Below, piece after piece: positions 16,967 through 25,035 of a stretch of 42,759 nt of DNA. Both the position numbers and the translations under genes were made by a program. The notes under the pieces are model-generated. The model was not told the DNA's origin. It searched no databases and was given only the letters and a program-made list of their open reading frames with translations. Origin of the DNA: a virus; IMG/VR virus record IMGVR_UViG_3300047552_001328, positions 1 to 42,759 of that record; one strand, 5' to 3'. The number at the start of each line of letters is the position of its first letter. Position 1 is the stretch's first letter.

Positions 16967-17076
16967 TAACACTCTTGATTTTCATCGGATTTTTAGCGGC
17001 GGTTTGTATTTTTGCTGTCTTGGCACACCGTGAAAAATACTACAAAGAAGTCAAAGCACATCATAGGCATAACTGA
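16963..17076 (+). CDS. 37-aa single-pass membrane peptide of the lysis cassette
   Basis: A short frame whose ATG overlaps the endolysin stop by 4 bases and whose stop overlaps the next start by 1 base. It encodes one N-terminal membrane helix (ITLLIFIGFLAAVCIFAVLA) followed by a short basic, histidine-rich tail. The coupling to the endolysin suggests a lysis role, such as a small holin-like or inner-membrane spanin-like peptide. It is too short for a typical Rz, and no Rz1 lipobox gene was seen next to it. Confidence 0.65.
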   Translation: MITLLIFIGFLAAVCIFAVLAHREKYYKEVKAHHRHN

Positions 17077-17837
17077 TGATAAAAATAGTGGTTCCCGTGT
17101 CTGGTGGAAAAGACAGCCAAGCCTGTTTAAAGCTTGCGTTGCAGTCCTATCAACCTGATGAAATTATTGGTTTGTTTTGTGACACACAATTTGAACACCC
17201 GTTGACTTATGAGCATATTGAAACGATCCGCGATCTTTATCAGGTTTCAATTATGCGCGTGTGTGCGGGTAGTGTGCCTGCCATTGTTAGTCAATTCGGT
17301 CAGTTCCCAACGTCACGATTTAGGATGTGTACTGACAGACTTAAGATTAAACCCAGCAAAGATTTTTACAAAGATTTAGCAGAACGTCAGGGCGGCTTTC
17401 AAGTGTGGCTGGGTATGCGTTCAGGCGAATCGACAGCACGCGCTAAAAACTATGCTGAAAATGTAAGCACTGACATTTATCCACCTCATGAGTTTGGGTC
17501 ATCTTTTCCAAAATATTTGCACAAAATGGGCGTTTATTTTCGATTGCCGATTTTAGACTGGTCGGAATTTGATGTGTTTGATTTTTTGAATGGTGAACAA
17601 AATCCACTTTATAAGATGGGTTCTAAACGCGTAGGTTGTTTTCCATGCTTAGCATCGGCTGACACTAACAAACAACAAAATTTTAATATGGATGCAACAG
17701 GGCGCAAACATTACAAAATCGTTCAAGCTTTGGAAAATGAAACGGGCAAATCTGTTTGGACTTCCAAATCAGGGATTATCCGCCACAACAAAAACCAAGA
17801 CGACCTTTTTAACGGTTGTTCTTTTTGTGCAATTTAA
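17076..17837 (+). CDS. PP-loop phosphoadenosine phosphosulfate reductase-like protein
   Basis: A 253-aa PP-loop ATPase-fold protein with the nucleotide motif SGGKDS at residues 9-14 and the family's WLGMRSGES (111-119). Five cysteines are placed as a likely metal or Fe-S site: C85, C188, C191, C248 and C251 (GCFPC and CSFC). PAPS/APS reductases and the DndC-like sulfur-transfer enzymes of DNA phosphorothioation share this fold. Phage copies in this position are known, but their substrate is not settled. A free-standing gene in the late operon could act on DNA or tRNA sulfur modification; this is inference. Confidence 0.85.
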   Translation: MIKIVVPVSGGKDSQACLKLALQSYQPDEIIGLFCDTQFEHPLTYEHIETIRDLYQVSIMRVCAGSVPAIVSQFGQFPTSRFRMCTDRLKIKPSKDFYKDLAERQGGFQVWLGMRSGESTARAKNYAENVSTDIYPPHEFGSSFPKYLHKMGVYFRLPILDWSEFDVFDFLNGEQNPLYKMGSKRVGCFPCLASADTNKQQNFNMDATGRKHYKIVQALENETGKSVWTSKSGIIRHNKNQDDLFNGCSFCAI

Positions 17838-17852
17838 AAAAAAGTGCAGAAA

Positions 17853-18035
17853 ATGGCAGATTTACAGATTGATGTAGAAAAAATGAAATATGGCAATGCA
17901 CGCGAAAAGGCGGTGCGTGATTATTTCAACGCACGCCCTGGTATTTATAAAAATGCCGATACCATTCAGATTTTTATGGATGGCTTTGAACATGGTTTTA
18001 ACTTAAGAGCGTCACAAGATGTCAAACCAGAATGA
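17853..18035 (+). CDS. Small hypothetical protein
   Basis: A 60-aa soluble protein beginning MADLQIDVEKMKYGNAREK; a GTG three codons upstream is an alternative start. It contains DTIQIFMDGFEHGFNL near the C-terminus, a helix pattern also seen in small phage proteins that carry an FxxGxxxG segment. Function unknown. It overlaps the next gene by 17 bases. Confidence 0.6.
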   Translation: MADLQIDVEKMKYGNAREKAVRDYFNARPGIYKNADTIQIFMDGFEHGFNLRASQDVKPE

Positions 18036-18222
18036 TAAGCCTTTGCATTGCAATAATATGATTTGTCAAAGCCGTGCATTGTGCATTTTTGGCACATTGC
18101 ATAAATATAACGAAAAAATCATATACGGACAGGGTAACAGTGCGAATGAATGCCAAGACTTTGAACCCAAAGATTTAAGCGTAATTGATGATGTATTAGA
18201 AGATTCAGGGGGTATGTGGTGA
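18019..18222 (+). CDS. Small cysteine-containing hypothetical protein
   Basis: A 67-aa protein with four cysteines (CNNMICQSRALC in the N-terminal half and C46), which could bind a metal. The acidic C-terminal half ends in SGGMW. Start and stop overlap both neighbours, which supports a real gene in the operon. No family recognised. Confidence 0.6.
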   Translation: MSNQNDKPLHCNNMICQSRALCIFGTLHKYNEKIIYGQGNSANECQDFEPKDLSVIDDVLEDSGGMW

Positions 18223-18602
18223 CGGTTTTAACGTTAGATAGCGTGAATTTACCGCTCGATTTGGTTTGGGTTGATGAGTTTGACTGGACACCCACAGAAC
18301 AGCATCAAGCGCGTAGTTTGTCGGGTGCGTTGGTTGTCGAAACCGCGCAAAAAACAGGCGGTAGACCGATCACCTTATCCGAAGGTTCTGAGCCTGTATT
18401 TGTTTTAAAGTCGGTTGTTGATGCACTGTTTGCATTGTTGTCAACAACTACTGCAATGACACTCACATTACAAGACGGTCGGACCTTTAGCGTGATTTTT
18501 CGTCATGAGGACAAACCGATTGATGCCAAGCCAGTCGTCGATTATCAAATTATGGATGATTCTGATTATTACCACGCCACCATTAAACTTTTAACGATTT
18601 GA
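18216..18602 (+). CDS. Hypothetical late protein, beta-rich (GTG start)
   Basis: A 128-aa protein with alternating beta-strand pattern: VLTLDSVNLPLDLVWVDEFD, a central ALVVETAQKTGGRPITL, and TLTLQDGRTFSVIFRHEDKP. Such a pattern suits a small tail-associated or adaptor protein, but I recognise no family. Two GTG codons (18216 and 18219) could start it; the frame overlaps the upstream stop. Eight bases separate it from the holin-like gene. Confidence 0.65.
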   Translation: MVTVLTLDSVNLPLDLVWVDEFDWTPTEQHQARSLSGALVVETAQKTGGRPITLSEGSEPVFVLKSVVDALFALLSTTTAMTLTLQDGRTFSVIFRHEDKPIDAKPVVDYQIMDDSDYYHATIKLLTI

Positions 18603-18609
18603 GGTTGCC

Positions 18610-19032
18610 ATGTTTGGAATTGATGACGCAATAGCCGCTGGAAGTAATTTAATTACAACCATTGCCAACAAGATTGCACCCGATGCCAATATTGAAAAGC
18701 AGGGGAAAATAACCGCCGCGCTTACTGAAATGCAGAATCAGTATGCCTTGATTTTTGCTCAATTGAAAATCAATGAAGTTGAAGCCGCTAATCCGCACTG
18801 GTTTGTTGCTGCTGCCCGTCCTGCTGCAATGTGGGTGGGTGTGCGGAGTCTTTTTTACAGCGGATTAGGTATATCGTTATTAAGCTGGATAGCGTCCTGT
18901 TTTGGATTGCCGCCGTTACAGCCTATTGATAGTGGTGTTTCTACAGACATTTTAATGGGCTTGTTAGGCTTAGGTGGTATGAGAACTTATGAAAAAACCA
19001 AAGGCGTAGACACTAAAGGAATGAAAAAATGA
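18610..19032 (+). CDS. Holin of the three-transmembrane (GTA/3TM) family
   Basis: A 140-aa protein with a soluble N-terminal helical part (residues 1-60) ending in a conserved-looking NPHWFVAAARPAAMWVGVRS. Hydrophobic segments follow: LFYSGLGISLLSWIAS, a central hinge, and ILMGLLGLGGMRTYEKTKG. The arrangement of an amphipathic start, xAxRPxxxWVG and a C-terminal GxGGxRTxEKxKG resembles phage 3TM holins. It probably forms the lesion that lets the endolysin out. A GAGG five bases before the ATG supports the start. Confidence 0.8.
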   Translation: MFGIDDAIAAGSNLITTIANKIAPDANIEKQGKITAALTEMQNQYALIFAQLKINEVEAANPHWFVAAARPAAMWVGVRSLFYSGLGISLLSWIASCFGLPPLQPIDSGVSTDILMGLLGLGGMRTYEKTKGVDTKGMKK

Positions 19033-19175
19033 GTATTCAAAAAATTGCTGTTCAATGGAAAAAAATGTACTCGTATTGTTCAAAAAAAGAAGCCTACAGC
19101 GTAGCGCATTTTATTTTTAAAAATAGGGCTTTTTTGAAAGAGGATGAAAAAAAAGAGCTAGGAGTAATTAAATAA
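19029..19175 (+). CDS. 48-aa hypothetical protein
   Basis: The ATG overlaps the holin stop (ATGA), and the stop overlaps the next ATG by one base, so it is embedded in the operon. It encodes a basic, aromatic-rich peptide, beginning MSIQKIAVQWKKMYSYCSKK and ending in an acidic helix (LKEDEKKELGVIK). Unknown function. Confidence 0.6.
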   Translation: MSIQKIAVQWKKMYSYCSKKEAYSVAHFIFKNRAFLKEDEKKELGVIK

Positions 19176-22100
19176 TGAGTATATTAGCTGGCGATTTGGT
19201 GATTCTATCCTCCGAAAACATGAACGATACGGACGAAGGCGGCGGCGCGGCCACTGAAAATATCGTTATTGATGGTCAATCAAATAATATGTTTGATGAT
19301 ATTTCAACGCTGGATAGAACTTATGGAGCGGTCAATTTACGCAAAGTTTTTCCTGCGGTGCGCACGCAAGATGACGCTAAATTTTATGGATCACACGTTA
19401 ATATTGTTAAATTGCCTGGCGATACAAAAATAGGTGTTAATCTTTTTAAAACAGGCGATCACTTTGATAAGCGGGTTGATGCGGCTAATCGGATTGAAAA
19501 CTACCGTGCGCAAGGTGGAAAGTACCCTGCTTATTTATGGGGTACGCAATACGCGGGTGCGCAAGTCATTACCGTTTTTCAAGGTGAAAGCGCACAGATA
19601 CCCTCCGCTGGCGATGTGTTGGTATTGGTTAAATATCCTAGTGAGCTACAGCAATTTATCAGAATTTCAAACGTATCATCAACTCTGCAAACTTTTACCG
19701 ACACCCAAGGGCAATTTACACGGCGTATTGTCGTGTTTGAAATTTCATCGCCTCTTGAAATGGATTTTTCAGGGATTGAAATAACCCGTTTTGATACCAC
19801 TACGCCGCCCACGTCGATTTATAAAACCACGGTTGCCAACGCCGCCCGTTATTATTCCGCGCGTCCGTTAGCGGTAGCTGGTGAAATTGGCGATATAAAC
19901 GTAATGGTTGACACCGTGTATTCGCAAGTCGTGCCAAGTTCCCAAAGTCAAACGCCATTGATTGATCTGAGTGCAGGTAGCAACGCCGCACCGTTAATTC
20001 ATTCTGCCAGCGGTAACGTCACTATTAATATTCAACAGCAACTTTTAGAGTTGTATTTGGGTAGCAGTTGCACGCCTGGCACGCTGGCATTAACCGACCA
20101 TTTTGGTAACGCTTATCATGACGTGGGCGGCTATGTGTTAGATGCCACGACCGCGAAAATTGGCGTGATTGATTACATGAGCGGTGTAATTACTTTTTTA
20201 AGCTCGTTTTATGCGGGTTCAGCAACCTATATGCCTGCTGTCGCTCCTTTAGTCATTGCCGATACCAGCTCGATAAAAGTCACTGACAATAACCGCTCGT
20301 TTGTTTGGACACTGAATATAGACCCACCGCCACAACCTGGGGCGTTGTCCGTGTCATACATGGCGATGGCAAGCTGGTATGAGCTACGCGATAACGGCAC
20401 GGGTGCATTATTGGGACAAGTGGCAGGTATTGGTACAGGTTCAGTTAATTACACAACGGGTTCTGTCAGTGTCACTTTTGCGGCGTTGCCAGATGTTGGC
20501 TCCGAAATTATTTTTGCCTGGGGTAAAAAAGTCGATTACATCAATCGTGCTGTCGATAGCGGCGGCGCGGCGATCACGGGCAAGCACATCATCACTAAAC
20601 AGCTTGCGCATACAGGCATAGACCCTGCGTCATTTGATATTAGCTGGTTTGAAGAAAACGCCGCTGTCACACGTCACATTGGCAGTAATTCTGCGGGTGT
20701 TTTAACAGGTTTTGGCACGGGCAATTTAAACGTGTCTACAGGTCTGGTGACGTTTACGCCGTCCAATATTATCCCAGTTGGGACGGTATTTACGTTTGCT
20801 TATAACTACGGTGCAACGGGTACGGGTGCGGCGGTCGTCACCAAAACGCTCACGGGTTTTGACATGACGGGTAATAACGTCGAGTTAAATTTAGGCGATA
20901 CGGATATAGTTGCGGGTTCGTTATCTGTCGAATGGGCAGTGCCTTGGGGGTCGTCTGTTCCAACTAGTTTGCCTCCAGGGACTTATGCAGAATTACCTGT
21001 AATTGCCAGCGGTACGCAACAACAAGCCGACCGCGATAACGCGGCGGGTGGTTTTGTCGGTGGGCGTAGTGCAACGGTCAACTACACCACGGGTATTGTA
21101 GCGTTTGATTGGTCAATTGATTTGCCGTTAAAAATGCCGTTGTACAATAAATGGAAGCCAAACGGTGTCAGTGTTTTAGCCGCAAATTTTGCAGGTTATA
21201 TCGATAAAAATGCCGATCTGGGCAATCCAACTGCTTTTATCGTGCGTTACCGTATCACCAGCGGCGCGGCGTTAACCGCTGCAACAGAAACCCTGCAATA
21301 CAACGCTGCCATTGTTGATTTAACGCCTGGTAGTAACGACACGATTGTGCCTGGTAGTGTGATGTTTGATTTTGGTAACAAACGTTATGTAGACCGCGCG
21401 GGGTCGTTGTTTTCGGACATTAACCCAACGACAGGGGCAGGTACTTATTCAGGCACGATTGATTATGGCACGGGCATTTGTAACATCACGGGTTATTCAC
21501 TGATAAACAATATCTACACGTTTACGGTGTTATCTGCATTAAGCACAGCCAATTTTAACCCTGTTGACGCGGTTACTTTCAGAACCGCCGTTGCTCCGAT
21601 CAAACCATCGTCTTTCAGTATCCGCGCTGTGCAATTACACGGTGGCGATCAGGTCACCGCCACGGCAAATGAAGCGGGTGTGATTAGCACAAATGAAATG
21701 TTTGGCGAAATCAATCAGGAAACGGGCGTTGTTAAAGTGCGGTTTGGCAAAATGGTCACAGCGGCGGGTAATGAGTCACAGCCTTGGTACGACCCTGATA
21801 ATGTCGTATCAGGTCAAATATTTGAACCAAAGCCTGTACTAGCCAGTACTATCGTTTATAACGCCGTCTCATTTACTTTCATTCCGCTCGATAAAGATAT
21901 TTTAGGGCTGGATTCGGTCCGTTTACCTGTTGACGGTCGCATACCCGTGTATCGAAAAGGTGATGTCGTTGTAGTGTTAAACGATCAAACGCATACAGGC
22001 ACATACACAAGCAGTACAACAACCAACTTGGGGCGGGTACGTTTGGCAAAGGTGACGGTTAAAGATTTGGGCGGTACGCTGTTAAACGCCGCTAAATGGT

Positions 22101-22750
22101 CGGTGGATTTGGATACAGGCGTTATTACATGGGGGGATTTGTCGGGTGTGTCACAACCGCTCACAATCACAGATAGAATTGAGGACATGGCGGTGGTTGC
22201 CGATGTAGAAATCACGGGCAAAGTTAAGTTATCAGAACCGCTATCTCATGACTTTCCAGCCACGTCTACGCTTGTATCAAATGCCGTGGTTTATGGTGAT
22301 TTATTCGCCTACACCTCAACGCCATTCGATCAACAAACCTGGGTTAATACTTGGTTAGATTATGCCTATGGCAACACCGTACCAGCCGAATACAACCATG
22401 CAGTGCATCCGATCACAGTCACAAATCTAGGTGCGATTGAACAACGTTGGGCAATTATTTTTGTTACCAGCTCCACATTTAATGTGGTTGGCGAACACGT
22501 CGGACAAATCGTATCAGGGCATTCAATCGCTACCGATTTAGAACCGATTAATCCAGGCAACAACGACCCATATTTTACGCTAGACGCGGCGGGATGGGGT
22601 GCTGGTTGGAGTGCTGGCAATGTGTTACGTTTTAATACCTACGCCGCAAAAGCTCCGCTTTGGGTGGTGCAATCGATAGGGCAAGGCGACCCGACTGATA
22701 CAGATTATGGGTTTTGCTTAGAGCTGAGGGGCGACGTAGATAGCGTATGA
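19175..22750 (+). CDS. Large structural protein with repeated beta motif (tail tip / baseplate region)
   Basis: A 1191-aa protein rich in T, G, V and N, with few lysines, as expected of a virion beta-protein. A short motif of the form [IV][ND]xxTGx[VI] recurs at least seven times, near residues 332, 423, 517, 634, 761, 845 and 975 (for example VNYTTGSVSVTF and LNVSTGLVTFTP). Each is followed by a strand pair, suggesting tandem beta modules. The N-terminal ~270 residues look unrelated to the repeats. Position between lysis genes and fibre genes suggests a central tail-tip protein. No named family recognised. Confidence 0.75.
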   Translation: MSILAGDLVILSSENMNDTDEGGGAATENIVIDGQSNNMFDDISTLDRTYGAVNLRKVFPAVRTQDDAKFYGSHVNIVKLPGDTKIGVNLFKTGDHFDKRVDAANRIENYRAQGGKYPAYLWGTQYAGAQVITVFQGESAQIPSAGDVLVLVKYPSELQQFIRISNVSSTLQTFTDTQGQFTRRIVVFEISSPLEMDFSGIEITRFDTTTPPTSIYKTTVANAARYYSARPLAVAGEIGDINVMVDTVYSQVVPSSQSQTPLIDLSAGSNAAPLIHSASGNVTINIQQQLLELYLGSSCTPGTLALTDHFGNAYHDVGGYVLDATTAKIGVIDYMSGVITFLSSFYAGSATYMPAVAPLVIADTSSIKVTDNNRSFVWTLNIDPPPQPGALSVSYMAMASWYELRDNGTGALLGQVAGIGTGSVNYTTGSVSVTFAALPDVGSEIIFAWGKKVDYINRAVDSGGAAITGKHIITKQLAHTGIDPASFDISWFEENAAVTRHIGSNSAGVLTGFGTGNLNVSTGLVTFTPSNIIPVGTVFTFAYNYGATGTGAAVVTKTLTGFDMTGNNVELNLGDTDIVAGSLSVEWAVPWGSSVPTSLPPGTYAELPVIASGTQQQADRDNAAGGFVGGRSATVNYTTGIVAFDWSIDLPLKMPLYNKWKPNGVSVLAANFAGYIDKNADLGNPTAFIVRYRITSGAALTAATETLQYNAAIVDLTPGSNDTIVPGSVMFDFGNKRYVDRAGSLFSDINPTTGAGTYSGTIDYGTGICNITGYSLINNIYTFTVLSALSTANFNPVDAVTFRTAVAPIKPSSFSIRAVQLHGGDQVTATANEAGVISTNEMFGEINQETGVVKVRFGKMVTAAGNESQPWYDPDNVVSGQIFEPKPVLASTIVYNAVSFTFIPLDKDILGLDSVRLPVDGRIPVYRKGDVVVVLNDQTHTGTYTSSTTTNLGRVRLAKVTVKDLGGTLLNAAKWSVDLDTGVITWGDLSGVSQPLTITDRIEDMAVVADVEITGKVKLSEPLSHDFPATSTLVSNAVVYGDLFAYTSTPFDQQTWVNTWLDYAYGNTVPAEYNHAVHPITVTNLGAIEQRWAIIFVTSSTFNVVGEHVGQIVSGHSIATDLEPINPGNNDPYFTLDAAGWGAGWSAGNVLRFNTYAAKAPLWVVQSIGQGDPTDTDYGFCLELRGDVDSV

Positions 22751-23166
22751 CTGCAAAACTAACCCTATCAACCGCCGTTCGTAACGCACGCTCCGAAGCA
22801 CTAAAAAACCAGATTGATTCGGCAAGCGATGCGGGTTCAATCCTGTTTTACACGTTACCGTTGCCAGCCACAACAGGGGCGGCGATTACGACGCAAGTTT
22901 TGATTGCTGAATGTCAGTTATCAAAGCCGTGCGGGTCTGTATCGGCTGGAAAACTGACTTTTGCTGTCATTAATCCAGATTTGACGGCGAATAACACGGG
23001 CATTATTGCCTTTGGTCGATTGGTTGATGGCGATGGTAATTTCATCGGCGATGGTAGCGCGGGGCTTGCGGGTAGTAGCGAGTTTTTTAAATTCAATAAA
23101 TTGGACGCGCTGGCGGGTGGTATTGTGCGCATTCTGAGTGCTGAGATTGTTGAGGGGAATGCTTGA
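22747..23166 (+). CDS. Hypothetical virion protein
   Basis: A 139-aa protein that starts inside the stop of the large beta-repeat protein (4-base overlap). An N-terminal helix (STAVRNARSEALKNQIDSAS) precedes a beta-rich body with AGKLTFAVINPDLTANNTGI and a glycine-rich GNFIGDGSAGLAGSSEFFKF. Looks like a small tail-tip component; no family recognised. Confidence 0.7.
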   Translation: MTAKLTLSTAVRNARSEALKNQIDSASDAGSILFYTLPLPATTGAAITTQVLIAECQLSKPCGSVSAGKLTFAVINPDLTANNTGIIAFGRLVDGDGNFIGDGSAGLAGSSEFFKFNKLDALAGGIVRILSAEIVEGNA

Positions 23167-23390
23167 TGACTATTGATAAAATTCTTTGTATCTTTATTGT
23201 TTTGATAGCTTTATTTGCTGTATTCGCACCTATTTTAGGCTTAGTAGAAGCTAGACAACCTGGACAAGATATTAAAATATTCATGGACGGTATTAAGTAC
23301 GGAAAAGACCCACGGCGCGGCGTGTGTTATGCAATCAATCCGAATTACGGGTATGTTTTTACCTATATTCCATGTGAAATTCAAAAATAG
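23166..23390 (+). CDS. Small single-pass membrane protein
   Basis: A 74-aa protein with an N-terminal membrane helix (ILCIFIVLIALFAVFAPILG), then a soluble part with IKIFMDGIKYGKDPRRGVCY and a second cysteine near the end. It overlaps the previous stop by one base. A TTG one codon earlier is a less likely start. Function unknown; it could be a late membrane protein or a moron. Confidence 0.6.
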   Translation: MTIDKILCIFIVLIALFAVFAPILGLVEARQPGQDIKIFMDGIKYGKDPRRGVCYAINPNYGYVFTYIPCEIQK

Positions 23391-23399
23391 GATTAACCG

Positions 23400-23567
23400 A
23401 TGATTAAATTATTAAAGGCAGCTATTGCTACCACATTAACTCCAGTTGCGATTATTGCTGATATTGCAACTTTACCATCGTCCGCATACAACAATAAGCA
23501 TCCTTTTCAAAAAACTAAAGAAATGATTAATATTGTTAATGACAACGTTAAAAAAACCATAATGTAG
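23400..23567 (+). CDS. 55-aa hypothetical phage protein
   Basis: A short frame between two operon genes, beginning MIKLLKAAIATTLTPVAIIA and continuing with ADIATLPSSAYNN and a helix KTKEMINIVNDNVKK. The amphipathic N-terminus followed by PVAIIADIATLP is a layout I associate with small conserved phage proteins of unknown role. It ends one base before the next gene. Confidence 0.6.
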   Translation: MIKLLKAAIATTLTPVAIIADIATLPSSAYNNKHPFQKTKEMINIVNDNVKKTIM

Positions 23568-23568
23568 T

Positions 23569-24048
23569 ATGGTCAATACACTAACCATTATCGATGAAAT
23601 CCCTGCGGTTTCATTTACCTGCCGTGCGCACAGGCTCAGTGATGGCGTGCTGGTAGGTGAAATTATTACCACGTCACCCACTGCCGATATTCCATGCCTT
23701 TCAAACGACCCTGTTTATGTCGTCGTCATACCCAATCAAGGCGAACGCTACCGATCCATGCACGCGTATAGCGTTGGCGATCTGGTTTTTCCTGCTGATG
23801 TGATTACCACGCCTTATTATTACCAGTGCATTAATGCAGTCACCAGCGGATCAAGTGAGCCAACATGGGCAACGGTAGCAGGTAATTATTGCGATGATAA
23901 CGGCGTAACCGACGCTTGGTTATGTGTTGAGTTATCACAGCCTGCTATTCAATGTTATATGACGCTCACACCTGAATCATGGGGCGGCGGCTTGGTGTGG
24001 GATGGTGGCAAGTCGATCTGGGATTCTAAAATAGCAAATTGGACTTAA
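23569..24048 (+). CDS. Hypothetical tail-associated protein
   Basis: A 159-aa beta-rich protein. Its parts are ISFT-like strands at the N-terminus, a middle segment with YRSMHAYSVGDLVFPADVIT followed by YYYQCINAVTSGSSEPTWAT, and an end with WGGGLVWDGGKSIWDSK. The middle segment resembles small carbohydrate-binding-like modules (a YxxGDxV...YxC.....G.SG..EP.W pattern) common in phage tail proteins. Ligand binding is inference. Confidence 0.65.
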   Translation: MVNTLTIIDEIPAVSFTCRAHRLSDGVLVGEIITTSPTADIPCLSNDPVYVVVIPNQGERYRSMHAYSVGDLVFPADVITTPYYYQCINAVTSGSSEPTWATVAGNYCDDNGVTDAWLCVELSQPAIQCYMTLTPESWGGGLVWDGGKSIWDSKIANWT

Positions 24049-24051
24049 AAC

Positions 24052-25035
24052 ATGACTTCAAGTATTGATACATCTCTAATCGATTCATCCAAACCCGAAG
24101 AGGGCAATCCCACAACCGCGTCGGTGCGCTCAAATGTCTTGTATATCAAAGCTGCGTTAAATTCGGCAAAAGCAGAAATTGAAACGCTACAAACTGATGT
24201 TTCATCCCTCAATTCAGCAATGCGCTATATGGGCGGCTGGGATGCAAGCGCGGGTACATTCCCAAGCGGTGCGCAAAAAGGCTATGTGTACTCGGTTTCG
24301 GTAGCGGGTACAGTTGACGGCGTGGCGTTTGATATTACTGACCGTATCAACTGCATTGTCAACAGCGCAAGTACAACCGTTTACGCTGGCAACTGGTTAA
24401 AAGAAGATTATACCGACCGCGTATTGTCTGTATTTGGACGCACGGGGGATATTACTGCCACAACTGATGATATTCCAGAAACCAGTAATAAAAAGTATAT
24501 GACGGCTGCTGAAAAATCACTTTTGGCAGGTACGTCTGGAACAAATACAGGTGATGAAACTAGCACAACGATAAAATCAAAAATTGGTGTTTTGCCAATT
24601 GCCAATGGTGGCACGGGTGTCAGTGCAAAAGCCGCTTGGAGTGCATGGACTCCTACTATTTCTGGGTTTACGCTTGGCAATGGCACAATGGCGGGCAAAT
24701 ATTATGAAGACCCACTTAGTAAAACGGTGTTTTTCTCTCTTGATATAACCTGCGGAACATCGACGGTACTTAGCGGGACTCTAAATATACCCTATCCTAT
24801 CTCGCCACAATCACGAGCGGCATTTTCCCCCGTTGGTAATGGGCATTTTAGGGCTGGGTCTGGTGGTACATCATACCCGCTTATTGTCGTGTATATAGAC
24901 ACAGCTGCAATGCGTGTACAGTATCAGACTATCGTATCGTCAATTGTTACAGCTACAGGTGTGACATCAACAGCTCCAGCAACGCTGGCAAACGGCTACA
25001 CAATCTCTCTCACAGGTTTTTTTGAAGCTGCTTAA
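24052..25035 (+). CDS. Tail fibre-like protein
   Basis: A 327-aa protein with fibre hallmarks. An N-terminal coiled coil (NSAKAEIETLQTDVSSLNSA) is followed by VFGRTGDITATTDDI and SGTNTGDET, short repeats typical of trimeric tail fibres, then PIANGGTGVSAKAAW, the fibre motif seen before receptor-binding heads. The C-terminal ~120 residues form a beta-rich head. It probably contacts the host surface. It lies directly before the hub gene. Confidence 0.8.
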   Translation: MTSSIDTSLIDSSKPEEGNPTTASVRSNVLYIKAALNSAKAEIETLQTDVSSLNSAMRYMGGWDASAGTFPSGAQKGYVYSVSVAGTVDGVAFDITDRINCIVNSASTTVYAGNWLKEDYTDRVLSVFGRTGDITATTDDIPETSNKKYMTAAEKSLLAGTSGTNTGDETSTTIKSKIGVLPIANGGTGVSAKAAWSAWTPTISGFTLGNGTMAGKYYEDPLSKTVFFSLDITCGTSTVLSGTLNIPYPISPQSRAAFSPVGNGHFRAGSGGTSYPLIVVYIDTAAMRVQYQTIVSSIVTATGVTSTAPATLANGYTISLTGFFEAA

